A DNA stretch of 64,000 nucleotides, taken from assembly GCA_017509785.1 (NCBI GenBank), contig JAFWOT010000014.1, forward strand, positions 1-64,000. Direction: 5' to 3'. The notes below the pieces were generated by a model, which did not search any database, was not told where the DNA came from, and was given only the letters and a program-made list of their open reading frames with translations. The DNA is from Clostridia bacterium. Lineage in GTDB: Bacteria; Bacillota; Clostridia; Christensenellales; CAG-138. The position numbers and the translations under genes were made by a program. Positions 44,620-52,110 of the stretch are shown here, piece by piece (within the stretch, counting starts at the first letter, position 1; each line of letters begins with the position of its first letter).

Positions 44620-44670
44620 AGCATAGGGGGCGGTTGTAAAATCGTTTTTTTGAAGTTGTTGCGGGATTGT
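44620..44670 (-). promoter_or_regulatory. Response-regulator boxes and promoter of the vanY-like gene
   Basis: Read on the plus strand, GTTGTTGCGGGATTGT (44,655-44,670) is a direct repeat of xTTGT with an 11-base period. A further GTTGTAAAA lies at 44,633-44,641, and AGCATA (minus-strand -10 TATGCT) at 44,620-44,625. The arrangement matches 46,174-46,229. Confidence 0.7.
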
Positions 44671-46145
44671 CAACTGTTCGGCAAAAATCTGTTAAATATG
44701 CTTTCGAGCCCGGTTATTGCCAGTACCATGATGATCGGCACGAAGTTTGAGAAGTATCGCCATCTCGCCTCCCAGAAGAGCAGGAAGAGCATTTGTCCAA
44801 ACAGCGCAAGGCGCGGCGCGAAAAGATCCCGCGCGGTGTGTTTGCCTGTGACGTCGAGCACGCATGATACGATAAGCGTGATATAGAGCGCGATCAGCAC
44901 CCCAGTGCAGATATGCTTATAGACGGCATAGTGCTCCCCGTCCTTTACAAGGAAGCTTTGAAGCGCATTGTCCTCCCCGTGCGGGCAGCCGAGGCAGTCG
45001 GAGAGCCCATACGTTCCGTCGCCGAAGTCGATATCGAGCTTCCGGGTGAAAAGGTCTGCATAGTCACCGACGCCATAGCTTTTCAGCCTTTCGGCAAGCC
45101 TGTCCCTTACCGCAGCCTTACGTTCGGCGGGATCATCAAACGATCTTGTAAACCTGTATTCATCATTACGATACGTACCATTGCCTACGGTTCCCATCAT
45201 CACCCAATGGAGAATAGGCGTTTCAAGCCTTTCGGCCTCCCTCCTGTCAAGATGTCGGAATATGATCCCCTGCGCGGCAAGGGAGCAAGCCAACATCAAT
45301 ATTGCGGTTATGGGCAGCATCGGGACGAACCTTTTCAGGTCCTGATTTAGCACAGCGTCGACGATCACGGCTATCAGCATTATTACGACCGTCGCCTTTA
45401 TGCCGTATCCCACTCCCGCTGCAAGGCCCATAAGGGCAAATATGAGGAGCCTTTTTTTAAGCTTTTCCTGTTCCCGCGCAGCGAGATAGAGGCGGAATAT
45501 GAGTATCGGAAAGACCATCGTCAAAGCATCGGTATAAAAAGCGGGGGCGATGAAATAAAACGGCAGGCTGATGGAGAATATGAGATACGCCGTCAGCCTG
45601 CCGCGAATACCAACGAGCTTTTCACAGACCGAGCCGGTCAAGTACATAGTCGTAAGCGACAGTGCGGAGTTGTGTAGCGATGCAACAATGAAAAAGTCCT
45701 TTACACCAAACAGTTGAGCAAGCCCGAATACGGCTCTGAATAAGATAAGCCCGCCCCAATTGTTATGAAAAAACGAGAAGTATTCGTGATATGATGCAAA
45801 GTCGCCCGTCATGATCCATTCCGACGCTCCGCCGAACAAGGCGTCGACGTCCCATTTAGGCGTGTATCGCAGAGGGAATATCATGATGATCTGGATGATG
45901 CCCATGAAAAGAAAAAAGCCCCATGCGATGACCTTACGGTTATCCCCGAGGAGCGCTTCGTGTTTCTTAATCAACTGCCATACAAGTACTATGAGGAATA
46001 GGGACGCTGCCGCCAGCACAGCCAAGATCGGAAGGCAATATGAATAATAGTTCACGAGGAACACTGCCGCTATCGCCCAAGTGAACAGAAGCGCCAATAC
46101 CGCACACAGGGCTTTTGACAGCCCAAAGGATATCCTTTCCCTCAT
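44670..46145 (-). CDS. Polytopic membrane protein, GT-C glycosyltransferase-like
   Basis: A 491-residue protein with about 11-12 membrane helices. The first external loop carries PKWDVDALFGGASEW, acidic residues like the metal-binding DxD/ExD of GT-C fold transferases (GT39/ArnT class). A large external loop lies at about 310-410. That suggests transfer of a sugar or other group from a lipid carrier to the envelope. GGAGGG lies eight bases ahead of ATG 46,145. It has its own boxed promoter and is followed by the vanY-like gene after 75 bases. Confidence 0.62.
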   Translation of the reverse strand: MRERISFGLSKALCAVLALLFTWAIAAVFLVNYYSYCLPILAVLAAASLFLIVLVWQLIKKHEALLGDNRKVIAWGFFLFMGIIQIIMIFPLRYTPKWDVDALFGGASEWIMTGDFASYHEYFSFFHNNWGGLILFRAVFGLAQLFGVKDFFIVASLHNSALSLTTMYLTGSVCEKLVGIRGRLTAYLIFSISLPFYFIAPAFYTDALTMVFPILIFRLYLAAREQEKLKKRLLIFALMGLAAGVGYGIKATVVIMLIAVIVDAVLNQDLKRFVPMLPITAILMLACSLAAQGIIFRHLDRREAERLETPILHWVMMGTVGNGTYRNDEYRFTRSFDDPAERKAAVRDRLAERLKSYGVGDYADLFTRKLDIDFGDGTYGLSDCLGCPHGEDNALQSFLVKDGEHYAVYKHICTGVLIALYITLIVSCVLDVTGKHTARDLFAPRLALFGQMLFLLFWEARWRYFSNFVPIIMVLAITGLESIFNRFLPNS

Positions 46146-46173
46146 GAAGACTGCCCTCCATGCTTTTTCTATA

Positions 46174-46229
46174 AGCATAGCGGGCAGTTGTCAACGCGGT
46201 ATTGAATACTTGTTGCAGAGTTGTAAAAT
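46174..46229 (-). promoter_or_regulatory. Response-regulator boxes and promoter of the membrane protein gene
   Basis: On the plus strand CTTGTTGCAGAGTTGTAAAA (46,209-46,228) repeats xTTGT with an 11-base period. AGTTGTCAA follows at 46,186-46,194 and AGCATA (minus-strand TATGCT) at 46,174-46,179. Spacing and sequence parallel the vanY-like promoter. Confidence 0.7.
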
Positions 46230-46241
46230 GCTTTCCCGTTT

Positions 46242-47150
46242 CTAATGTTCCGGCTCCCAGGTCGGCAAAGGCGTCGGCATCCCTACCGTTTGTTCACCGG
46301 GAACGAATAAGTTGAGTACGGTCATGCCCCGGCTGTCTGCCTCGGTAAAGCCAAGGGGTACACCGGCTGCCGTCAGCGTGTACGTTTCCGCATTGTAATT
46401 GTCGAGCGTTGCTCCCTGCATCGATAGACCGAAATACTTGGCGTATCCTATGAGTGCGGAGAAGCAAACGAAATCAGAGACCTCCGCGTCGCGCCTGAAA
46501 GCGACGGAGTAAACGCAGCCGTTCTGCGAATCGCATTTCAGCTCTATGGGCCTTCCCTCGCCGTCTTCAAACGTGATGATCCACAGGCCCCATGGCATAC
46601 CAGGCGACGAGCCCAATTCGCTCTCAAACGAAGCCGACGGATGCCCGCGAAGCTCGCCTGACTTGAAGCGCAGGTCGTCCTTATCAAGTCCGGTGAGCGC
46701 GCCGAGTGACGATAACAGATCCAATTCGTTCCGAGCGGTTTGCACAGCCTGTTCCATGCTCATCTCGAATGAAAGCGGCTCGCGCGGCAGCAGCTCGCTT
46801 TCATCCTGAATAAGATTCTGAGCCTCCCACAGCCAAACTATTTCGAGCTCATGCCCCTCCCCGGGCAGGGGAGCGGCGGTGGCGCGCGGCTCTATCGCGG
46901 TATTGGCGCCTGAATCCTGCGTCCATTCGACAGCGAGGTATTGATCCTCCGCCCTTACAAGCAGCGCTTTTGGGATGAGCACGCCAAGCAGCATGAAGTC
47001 CAGCGCTGCGGCTATCCCGAGCACGGTAAAGAGAGTGTTCCCATTCCCGCCGTTCCTTCTTCTGCGGATCACCATGGGGATGAGTATCCCCAGAAGAACT
47101 ATGAGCAAAACGGAGCATATTGCCAGCCATTCATAGACATTGCCGATCAT
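46242..47150 (-). CDS. Membrane-anchored protein of unknown function coupled to the histidine kinase
   Basis: A 302-residue protein. Two membrane helices lie at about 8-28 and 42-65, and the rest is outside the membrane. The external part has a PepSY-like region (MEQAVQTARNELDLLSSLGAL, WIITFEDGEGRPIELKCDSQ) and ends in a Pro-rich tail. It overlaps the kinase gene by four bases, so it is made together with the sensor and may modulate it. I do not recognise the family with certainty. Confidence 0.62.
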   Translation of the reverse strand: MIGNVYEWLAICSVLLIVLLGILIPMVIRRRRNGGNGNTLFTVLGIAAALDFMLLGVLIPKALLVRAEDQYLAVEWTQDSGANTAIEPRATAAPLPGEGHELEIVWLWEAQNLIQDESELLPREPLSFEMSMEQAVQTARNELDLLSSLGALTGLDKDDLRFKSGELRGHPSASFESELGSSPGMPWGLWIITFEDGEGRPIELKCDSQNGCVYSVAFRRDAEVSDFVCFSALIGYAKYFGLSMQGATLDNYNAETYTLTAAGVPLGFTEADSRGMTVLNLFVPGEQTVGMPTPLPTWEPEH

Positions 47151-48550
47151 TCCGCCGCTCCTTTCAGATCGAAGCCGACCTTAGTACCTGCCCCGAGCTC
47201 GCTTTCATAATGCAGTTCAGTTCCGTGGATCGCGGCTATCTCCGAGGCTATCGCGAGGCCGAGCCCCGCGCCGTGCGCTTTCCTTGAGCGGGATTTATCG
47301 ACCATATAGAAGGCCTCGGTGATGCGCTCGATCTGATCCTTCGGGATCCCGCGTCCATTGTCTGTGACGGAAACCCGGTATTTATCCCCGCTCATTTCGC
47401 CCGAGACTATAACCCTATCGCTCCCCGCCTTCATCGCGTTGTCGATTAGGTTCATCATAAGCGTTTTGAACAGATCGAATTCGATCCTGATGTACGCGCT
47501 CTGCGCCGCGTCTTCCAGCTTGATCCCTTTCGCCTCCGCAGCGGGACGCATGGTCTCGATTATATCCCGTATGACTTCGCTTGCCGGCATTTCGAAAAGC
47601 GTGAAATCCTGCTTTTCAAGCACGATCAGCTCCATCAGCTTCTGTGAAAGCGCCTCCAAGCGCAGGCCCTCGTTCAATATGTAGCCCGCCGCGTTCTTCG
47701 TTTCCTCGCGCGTCATATCTTCGCGCTGATAGATCATGTCGGCATAGCCTATCACGGAGGTCATGGGCGTCTTTATCTCGTGTGCGAAGCTCGATGTGAA
47801 GTCCTTTTGCTGCTTGGCGGAAAGTTCTAACTTTTGAATGGTCTCCTCGATGGTCTCCGCCATCGAATTGAAACTGCCGGAAAGCTCGCCTATTTCGTCG
47901 CCGCTCTTCACATTTGAACGCTCATCGAGCTTCCCGCCCGCGAATGCGCGGGTGCTCTTCGTCAGCCTGTTGATCGGGCGCGTGATATAGAGTGAAAAGC
48001 CGAGCGTGACCAGTGCGCCTACAAGCTCCGTTACGGCGAAGGCCCGAAGGAAACTGCGCTCCATAGAGCGTTTTTCTTCGAAAAGCCTTGAAATATCGCG
48101 GCTTAAAACCAGCGTGACGGTCCTTCCGCTCTGCGTGAATTTGCAGGCGGAATACAGCCGTTCGGAGCCGTTCTCTGCGCCGGTATGATATTCGACCTCG
48201 CCCTCGGCGACGTCATCCAACCCCGGCATATTAAGGAATCCTGTGAAAGTCGAACAGACTGCCGTTCCGTCCTCCGAGAGCACCATTATCTTCGTATCCC
48301 GCTGCACTGCGGATACGGTCTGCTCCGCCGCCTCTTTAAGCGCCTCGTCTGTCAGACTCCCGTTCTCGCTGCCAGACAGCATGCCCGACTGCAGCGCGAA
48401 TTTCACGAGCTGATACTCCGCTTCGGCGTTTTCGTATTCATGCTCCATAGCGTTTTTGAAGCTGCCGGAGATCATGACGTAACCGACCACCGCAAGTGCA
48501 GCGGTGATTACGGCGATAGTGCATATAAAGATTTTGGCGAACAGCTTCAT
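47147..48550 (-). CDS. Sensor histidine kinase
   Basis: A 467-residue kinase. Membrane helices at about 6-28 and 165-188 enclose an external sensor domain, and HAMP follows (about 190-245). The H-box is SFAHEIKTPMTSVIGYAD, and the ATPase domain has NLIDNAMKAG, DNGRGIPKDQI and GAGLGLAIA. It lies three bases after the response regulator and is the VanS-like partner of the system. The ligand is unknown. Confidence 0.92.
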   Translation of the reverse strand: MKLFAKIFICTIAVITAALAVVGYVMISGSFKNAMEHEYENAEAEYQLVKFALQSGMLSGSENGSLTDEALKEAAEQTVSAVQRDTKIMVLSEDGTAVCSTFTGFLNMPGLDDVAEGEVEYHTGAENGSERLYSACKFTQSGRTVTLVLSRDISRLFEEKRSMERSFLRAFAVTELVGALVTLGFSLYITRPINRLTKSTRAFAGGKLDERSNVKSGDEIGELSGSFNSMAETIEETIQKLELSAKQQKDFTSSFAHEIKTPMTSVIGYADMIYQREDMTREETKNAAGYILNEGLRLEALSQKLMELIVLEKQDFTLFEMPASEVIRDIIETMRPAAEAKGIKLEDAAQSAYIRIEFDLFKTLMMNLIDNAMKAGSDRVIVSGEMSGDKYRVSVTDNGRGIPKDQIERITEAFYMVDKSRSRKAHGAGLGLAIASEIAAIHGTELHYESELGAGTKVGFDLKGAAE

Positions 48551-48553
48551 TCT

Positions 48554-49207
48554 TTAAACTTCCAGCCTGTAACCAATTCTGAATACGGTTTTGATATGCT
48601 CCTCCCAGCCGAGCTTTTTGCGAAGCCGCTGAATGTGCGCGTCGAGCGTGCGCGTCTCGCCGGAAAAAGGCTCGTTCCAAACAAGCTCATAAAGCCTGTC
48701 ACGGTAGAGCGCGACGTTCTTGTTTCTTATGAGTTCAACTAAAAGATCGAACTCCTTTACGGTGAGGTCTATAAGCTCGCCATCCTTCTTCACCGTGCGC
48801 GAATCGGTGTTGACCGTAACGCCGAAGAGCGTTATCTCCGTCTCCGCCTTGCCCGCGCGCCTGAGCACCGCCTCCACCCGAGCTATCAGCTCGCCTATCT
48901 GGAAGGGCTTCACAAGATAGTCGTCCGCACCCATGCGGAGGCCCTTTATCTTATCCTCGAGCGTGCCCTTCGCCGTGACGAAAATGACAGGCGTGCCCTG
49001 GTATTTCACGTATTCAAGCAGCTCGTAACCGTCGATCTCCGGCAGCATTATATCGAGCAGCACGAGATCGTACGTGTTTTCCTCCAAGAGATCCGCCGCT
49101 TCCTTGCCGTCGTACGCGCAGTAACAGCGATACCCGTGCGCCGTCAGGTTCACGTTTATCAGATTCGATATGGCTTTTTCGTCCTCGACTATCAGTATCT
49201 TTATCAT
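48554..49207 (-). CDS. OmpR/PhoB-type response regulator
   Basis: A 217-residue regulator. The receiver domain (ILIVEDEKAISN; phospho-acceptor Asp in LVLLDIMLPEIDG; Lys in VTAKG) is followed by a winged helix (TVKEFDLLVELIRNKN, ETRTLDAHIQRLRKKL). CGGAGAAACT precedes ATG 49,207; a longer frame to 49,354 would cover its own operator. Boxes of the same type precede this gene, the membrane gene and the vanY-like gene, so it probably drives all three. Confidence 0.93.
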   Translation of the reverse strand: MIKILIVEDEKAISNLINVNLTAHGYRCYCAYDGKEAADLLEENTYDLVLLDIMLPEIDGYELLEYVKYQGTPVIFVTAKGTLEDKIKGLRMGADDYLVKPFQIGELIARVEAVLRRAGKAETEITLFGVTVNTDSRTVKKDGELIDLTVKEFDLLVELIRNKNVALYRDRLYELVWNEPFSGETRTLDAHIQRLRKKLGWEEHIKTVFRIGYRLEV

Positions 49208-49305
49208 AGTTTCTCCGTTGCCGCCGGGAGCTTTTCTGCTCCCCGTAATTATACCCCATAACCCCGCCGCGTTCAACCGCGGTTCCAACACTAAGAAGAT
49301 ATCAC

Positions 49306-49329
49306 AAAGTTGTGACGGAGTTGTAAAAT
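49306..49329 (-). promoter_or_regulatory. Response-regulator box upstream of its own gene
   Basis: On the plus strand GTTGTGACGGAGTTGTAAAA (49,309-49,328) repeats GTTGT with an 11-base period, the spacing bound by OmpR/PhoB dimers. It is about 100 bases ahead of the start. Confidence 0.7.
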
Positions 49330-49365
49330 CGGAGGTGGAAACACAAATCCGCAATATCAGAAGAA

Positions 49366-49389
49366 GAGCACACGGGAAAGCGTGTGCTC
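49366..49389. terminator. Hairpin after the DUF2971 gene
   Basis: GAGCACACG and CGTGTGCTC form a perfect nine-base stem. T residues after it on the minus strand are few, so termination may be partial. Confidence 0.55.
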
Positions 49390-49418
49390 ATAAATAAACA
49401 ACTTCGTTGGGGAAGAAA

Positions 49419-50597
49419 TCACTTAATCCCGTTCTGCGTTTTTCTGTTACGTTTGATATTCATCTTAAGGCAATCCTCGCATAATATCTTGCAGTCTTCC
49501 ATCTCAAAAAGGTCTGGTTTCCTTGTAACCCCGGTATATGCAATCCCTTTCTGCTTGCATATTCGAATGATCCTATTGCGATCTCTTGACTGCATCCTGT
49601 TTCCCAGATAAACCTTTGTTATCGGGAAGAACTGCAGGTTATAATCCGCACCTTCCGCTTTACCCATCGGCAGTATCAATCTCCACTCGTTTTGATATGC
49701 CCAATCTATGCTTTTCCTCAATGCTCCGTGCAAGTAAATATCCCACAGATTTTCTTCAGTGGGGTACTTGTCCCGATAATCAACTATCCTCTTTGTCATA
49801 TCCGGCCGTGTTTTGCAATAAACGACAGGGAAAAGGTTCAGATAAACCTGCTGATATTGGGGATCGTTCGGAAGCACGGTGTATTCAATACAGAATCCCC
49901 TGTGATTATTAGCATACAACGCCCACATTAACTGTGAATACGGAGTCGTTGTAAAACATGCAGTTCGGAATGTTGCTTTCAGTTGTTCGCATAACTCGCT
50001 GTATTCTTCTAAAAGCGCGTTTGACAATGCACTCGCCCAATCCGGCCCATCATAAGCTTTAACAAGCAATCTGTTCCGGAACACTTCGTTCGAAAGCCTT
50101 TCCGTTTCTGAACTCGGCTCTTTCAAGAAGAGCCTGTCTAAGCTTCCGTCGCTCTGATACAAATCAAACGCTCTATGAAGCAGGGCCTCAAACATTTCTT
50201 GCGCTGAACTGTCTGGTTTTGTTTCGATCAAGCAACGATTGCAGTACTCTTTTAGTCTTAACCGAACGTGGTCCTCACACTCGATATGGATATCAGAGTC
50301 ATAAACATCATCGAACTCGCTTGGGGTTTGCATAAACACTGTATTGTTATTTAACGCTTGGATAGAGAAATTTACCCTTTTGTGATTGACTGTTTTCACA
50401 ACATTGGGATAGTATTTATATAGCTTCATGGGCATATTGATCTTGGAACGTAACGCAAATTCATTGCAGCCCATGTTCTGAATATCTTCCAAACGCATCG
50501 AAGCACCGTTAACAATACAAAATGATGATAGAAACTCCAGCCCGAATTGAGGGATGCTCAAAAGGAATTCTGAAATATCCATAGCCCTATACTCCAT
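49419..50597 (-). CDS. DUF2971 family protein
   Basis: A 392-residue soluble protein. It has the DUF2971 start KLYKYYPNVVKTVNHKRVNF (around residue 58) and LMWALYANNHRGFCIEY in the middle. DUF2971 proteins occur widely on islands and near defence genes, and their activity is unknown. The ATG at 50,597 has a weak AGAGAGA; ATG 50,582 with GGAG nine bases upstream is an equal choice. It is a single-gene unit of cargo. Confidence 0.78.
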   Translation of the reverse strand: MEYRAMDISEFLLSIPQFGLEFLSSFCIVNGASMRLEDIQNMGCNEFALRSKINMPMKLYKYYPNVVKTVNHKRVNFSIQALNNNTVFMQTPSEFDDVYDSDIHIECEDHVRLRLKEYCNRCLIETKPDSSAQEMFEALLHRAFDLYQSDGSLDRLFLKEPSSETERLSNEVFRNRLLVKAYDGPDWASALSNALLEEYSELCEQLKATFRTACFTTTPYSQLMWALYANNHRGFCIEYTVLPNDPQYQQVYLNLFPVVYCKTRPDMTKRIVDYRDKYPTEENLWDIYLHGALRKSIDWAYQNEWRLILPMGKAEGADYNLQFFPITKVYLGNRMQSRDRNRIIRICKQKGIAYTGVTRKPDLFEMEDCKILCEDCLKMNIKRNRKTQNGIK

Positions 50598-50706
50598 TTT
50601 CTCTCTTACAAGACTATACCGCGTTTATTTTCCAAAATCAATGCCTTTTTGAGATTTGTAAGCCGGCTTAACTGGAATCAAGCCAAGCCGGCTTCATGAT
50701 ACGTTA

Positions 50707-51057
50707 TTACGAAAGAATTAGTTCGCGTATCACCTGCTCCTCGGCTCTGGCGCGGCAGGAGTTCATTGCCTGTATCCAGCCGAGTTGGTCGCGGGTTTTG
50801 AGGTCTTCGGTAACGCCTTCGGCTTGGGCGAGTTGGACGGTAACAAGGTCGATTTGTTCATTGGCCTGACGGTCTATGTCAATAAGGTGCTGCGTCAGGC
50901 TGTTCTCCATCAGCATCAACGCGAATGTATCGGGCTGATGCTCCTTCAAATACTTTTTCCGCATACGCCCGAAGCGGCCGATGTCACCGGTCGGCTGGGA
51001 AGGGAGTGCGAGGTCGGGGTAGTAATAGTCCCCGCGTTTGGTATAAGTGATGCCCAT
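50707..51057 (-). CDS. tnpV: TnpV transposon protein (outer copy)
   Basis: A 116-residue TnpV with GRFGRMRKKYLKEHQPD, LTQHLIDIDRQANEQID and QAEGVTEDLKTRDQLGW. It aligns over its length with the inner copy at 36,197-36,571, but the two are clearly diverged, so neither is a recent duplicate. AAGGAGG precedes ATG 51,057. It marks the right end of the outer element. Confidence 0.88.
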   Translation of the reverse strand: MGITYTKRGDYYYPDLALPSQPTGDIGRFGRMRKKYLKEHQPDTFALMLMENSLTQHLIDIDRQANEQIDLVTVQLAQAEGVTEDLKTRDQLGWIQAMNSCRARAEEQVIRELILS

Positions 51058-51186
51058 GTGTATAACCTCCTTAAGCTTTCTGAAAACATGATAGCAGACT
51101 GAATTGGGCTTGACGAATGTGCGAATCAAGAATTTTCGGGATATGCGTGCAGTTTTCTGTAAATCCGTTATGATGATTCGCACCAA

Positions 51187-51221
51187 TTTTTTAAGGGATG
51201 GCGCGGCCATCCCTTAAAAAA
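51187..51221. terminator. Bidirectional terminator near the right end of the outer element
   Basis: TTTTTTAAGGGATGG and its perfect complement surround a five-base loop, with T and A runs at the ends. Confidence 0.85.
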
Positions 51222-51273
51222 ATCGAAAAGAGTCTGGAGTCGAGCCCCTAATTCGGCGGCAGCCGAATTATAA

Positions 51274-51321
51274 GCGTTCCGCGCACGCAAGCATTTTCCG
51301 GACTCATCATCTGCGGAACGC
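51274..51321. repeat. Inverted repeat next to attR
   Basis: GCGTTCCGC (51,274-51,282) and GCGGAACGC (51,313-51,321) flank 30 bases and stop nine bases before attR. A smaller hairpin AATTCGGC / GCCGAATT precedes it. It may be a recombinase-binding arm. No gene lies in 51,058-51,381. Confidence 0.6.
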
Positions 51322-51329
51322 GGGGTTCA

Positions 51330-51346
51330 GAGTCCCTTTACCCGCT
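51330..51346. other. Right attachment site (attR), tRNA-Gly 3' fragment
   Basis: It is identical to 18,140-18,156. The sequence then departs from the tRNA (CCCGCTTCG instead of CCCGCTCCA), as expected for the non-functional copy after integration. Confidence 0.8.
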
Positions 51347-51381
51347 TCGGCTTCCCTTCCTCTTCTCTCGCGGAATGAAGC

Positions 51382-52110
51382 CTACCGGTCTTTTTCCTCC
51401 CTTTCCGGAGGATCTATGCGGATCATGCGGTATCCGACGCCGATATGGGTTTGGATGCAGCGTTTGGCCTCGGGATCGGATTCGAGCTTTCTCCTCAGCG
51501 TTGCCATGAAAACGCGGAGGGAAGCGATATCGTTTTCCCAGCTGCTGCCCCAGATCTTCTGCGTGATATAGGTGTGCGTGAGGACCTTCCCGACGTTTGC
51601 GGCAAGCAGGCAGATGAGCTTATACTCTATCGGAGTCAGATGGATCTGCTCTTCCCCGAGGAAGACAAGCCCCGCCGCAAGATCGATCCTGAGGTCGCCG
51701 TTCACAAAGAGCGAACCCGCCGCGCTGCGGTCGGCTTGAACGGCGGAGAGCCTCCTCTGCGCGACGCGGATCCGCGCAAGCAGTTCCCCGACCGAAAACG
51801 GCTTCGTGAGATAATCGTCCGCGCCGCTGTCGAGCGCGGCTATCTTGTCGCGGTCCTCGCTGCGGGCGCTGATAACGATTATCGGCATTGCAGACCAGGA
51901 CCGTATCCGCTTTATCACGTCCACCCCGTCCATATCGGGAAGGCCGAGATCGAGCAGCATTATGTCGGGATTATGGGAAGAAGCCTCCAACACCGCGCCC
52001 GCGCCGTTTTCGGCCGTGATGAATTTGTATTCGTGCATTTTAAGCGTTGCGGTAATGAGGTTCCTTATGGGCTTGTCGTCCTCGACCACAAGTATCAGCG
52101 GTTTATTCAT
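51382..52110 (-). CDS. kdpE: KdpE-type response regulator
   Basis: A 242-residue OmpR-class regulator. The receiver (ILVVEDDKPIRNLITATLKM, phospho-Asp in IMLLDLGLPDMDG) is followed by a KdpE-like winged helix (IHLTPIEYKLICLLAANVGK, HIGVGYRMIRIDPP). It overlaps the kinase gene by eight bases. It is the last gene of the potassium operon. No kdpFABC is in the window, so its target may be the linked Ktr genes. Confidence 0.9.
   Translation of the reverse strand: MNKPLILVVEDDKPIRNLITATLKMHEYKFITAENGAGAVLEASSHNPDIMLLDLGLPDMDGVDVIKRIRSWSAMPIIVISARSEDRDKIAALDSGADDYLTKPFSVGELLARIRVAQRRLSAVQADRSAAGSLFVNGDLRIDLAAGLVFLGEEQIHLTPIEYKLICLLAANVGKVLTHTYITQKIWGSSWENDIASLRVFMATLRRKLESDPEAKRCIQTHIGVGYRMIRIDPPEREEKDR

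Noticed and set aside
43809..49207. A complete vancomycin-resistance operon
   Set aside because: Only a VanY-type enzyme and a two-component pair are present. There is no vanH, ligase, vanX or vanW, so glycopeptide resistance cannot be claimed.
51230..51260. A second tRNA T-arm remnant (GAGTCGAGCCCC)
   Set aside because: It resembles a T-arm only over about 12 bases and has no matching acceptor strand or second copy in the window.
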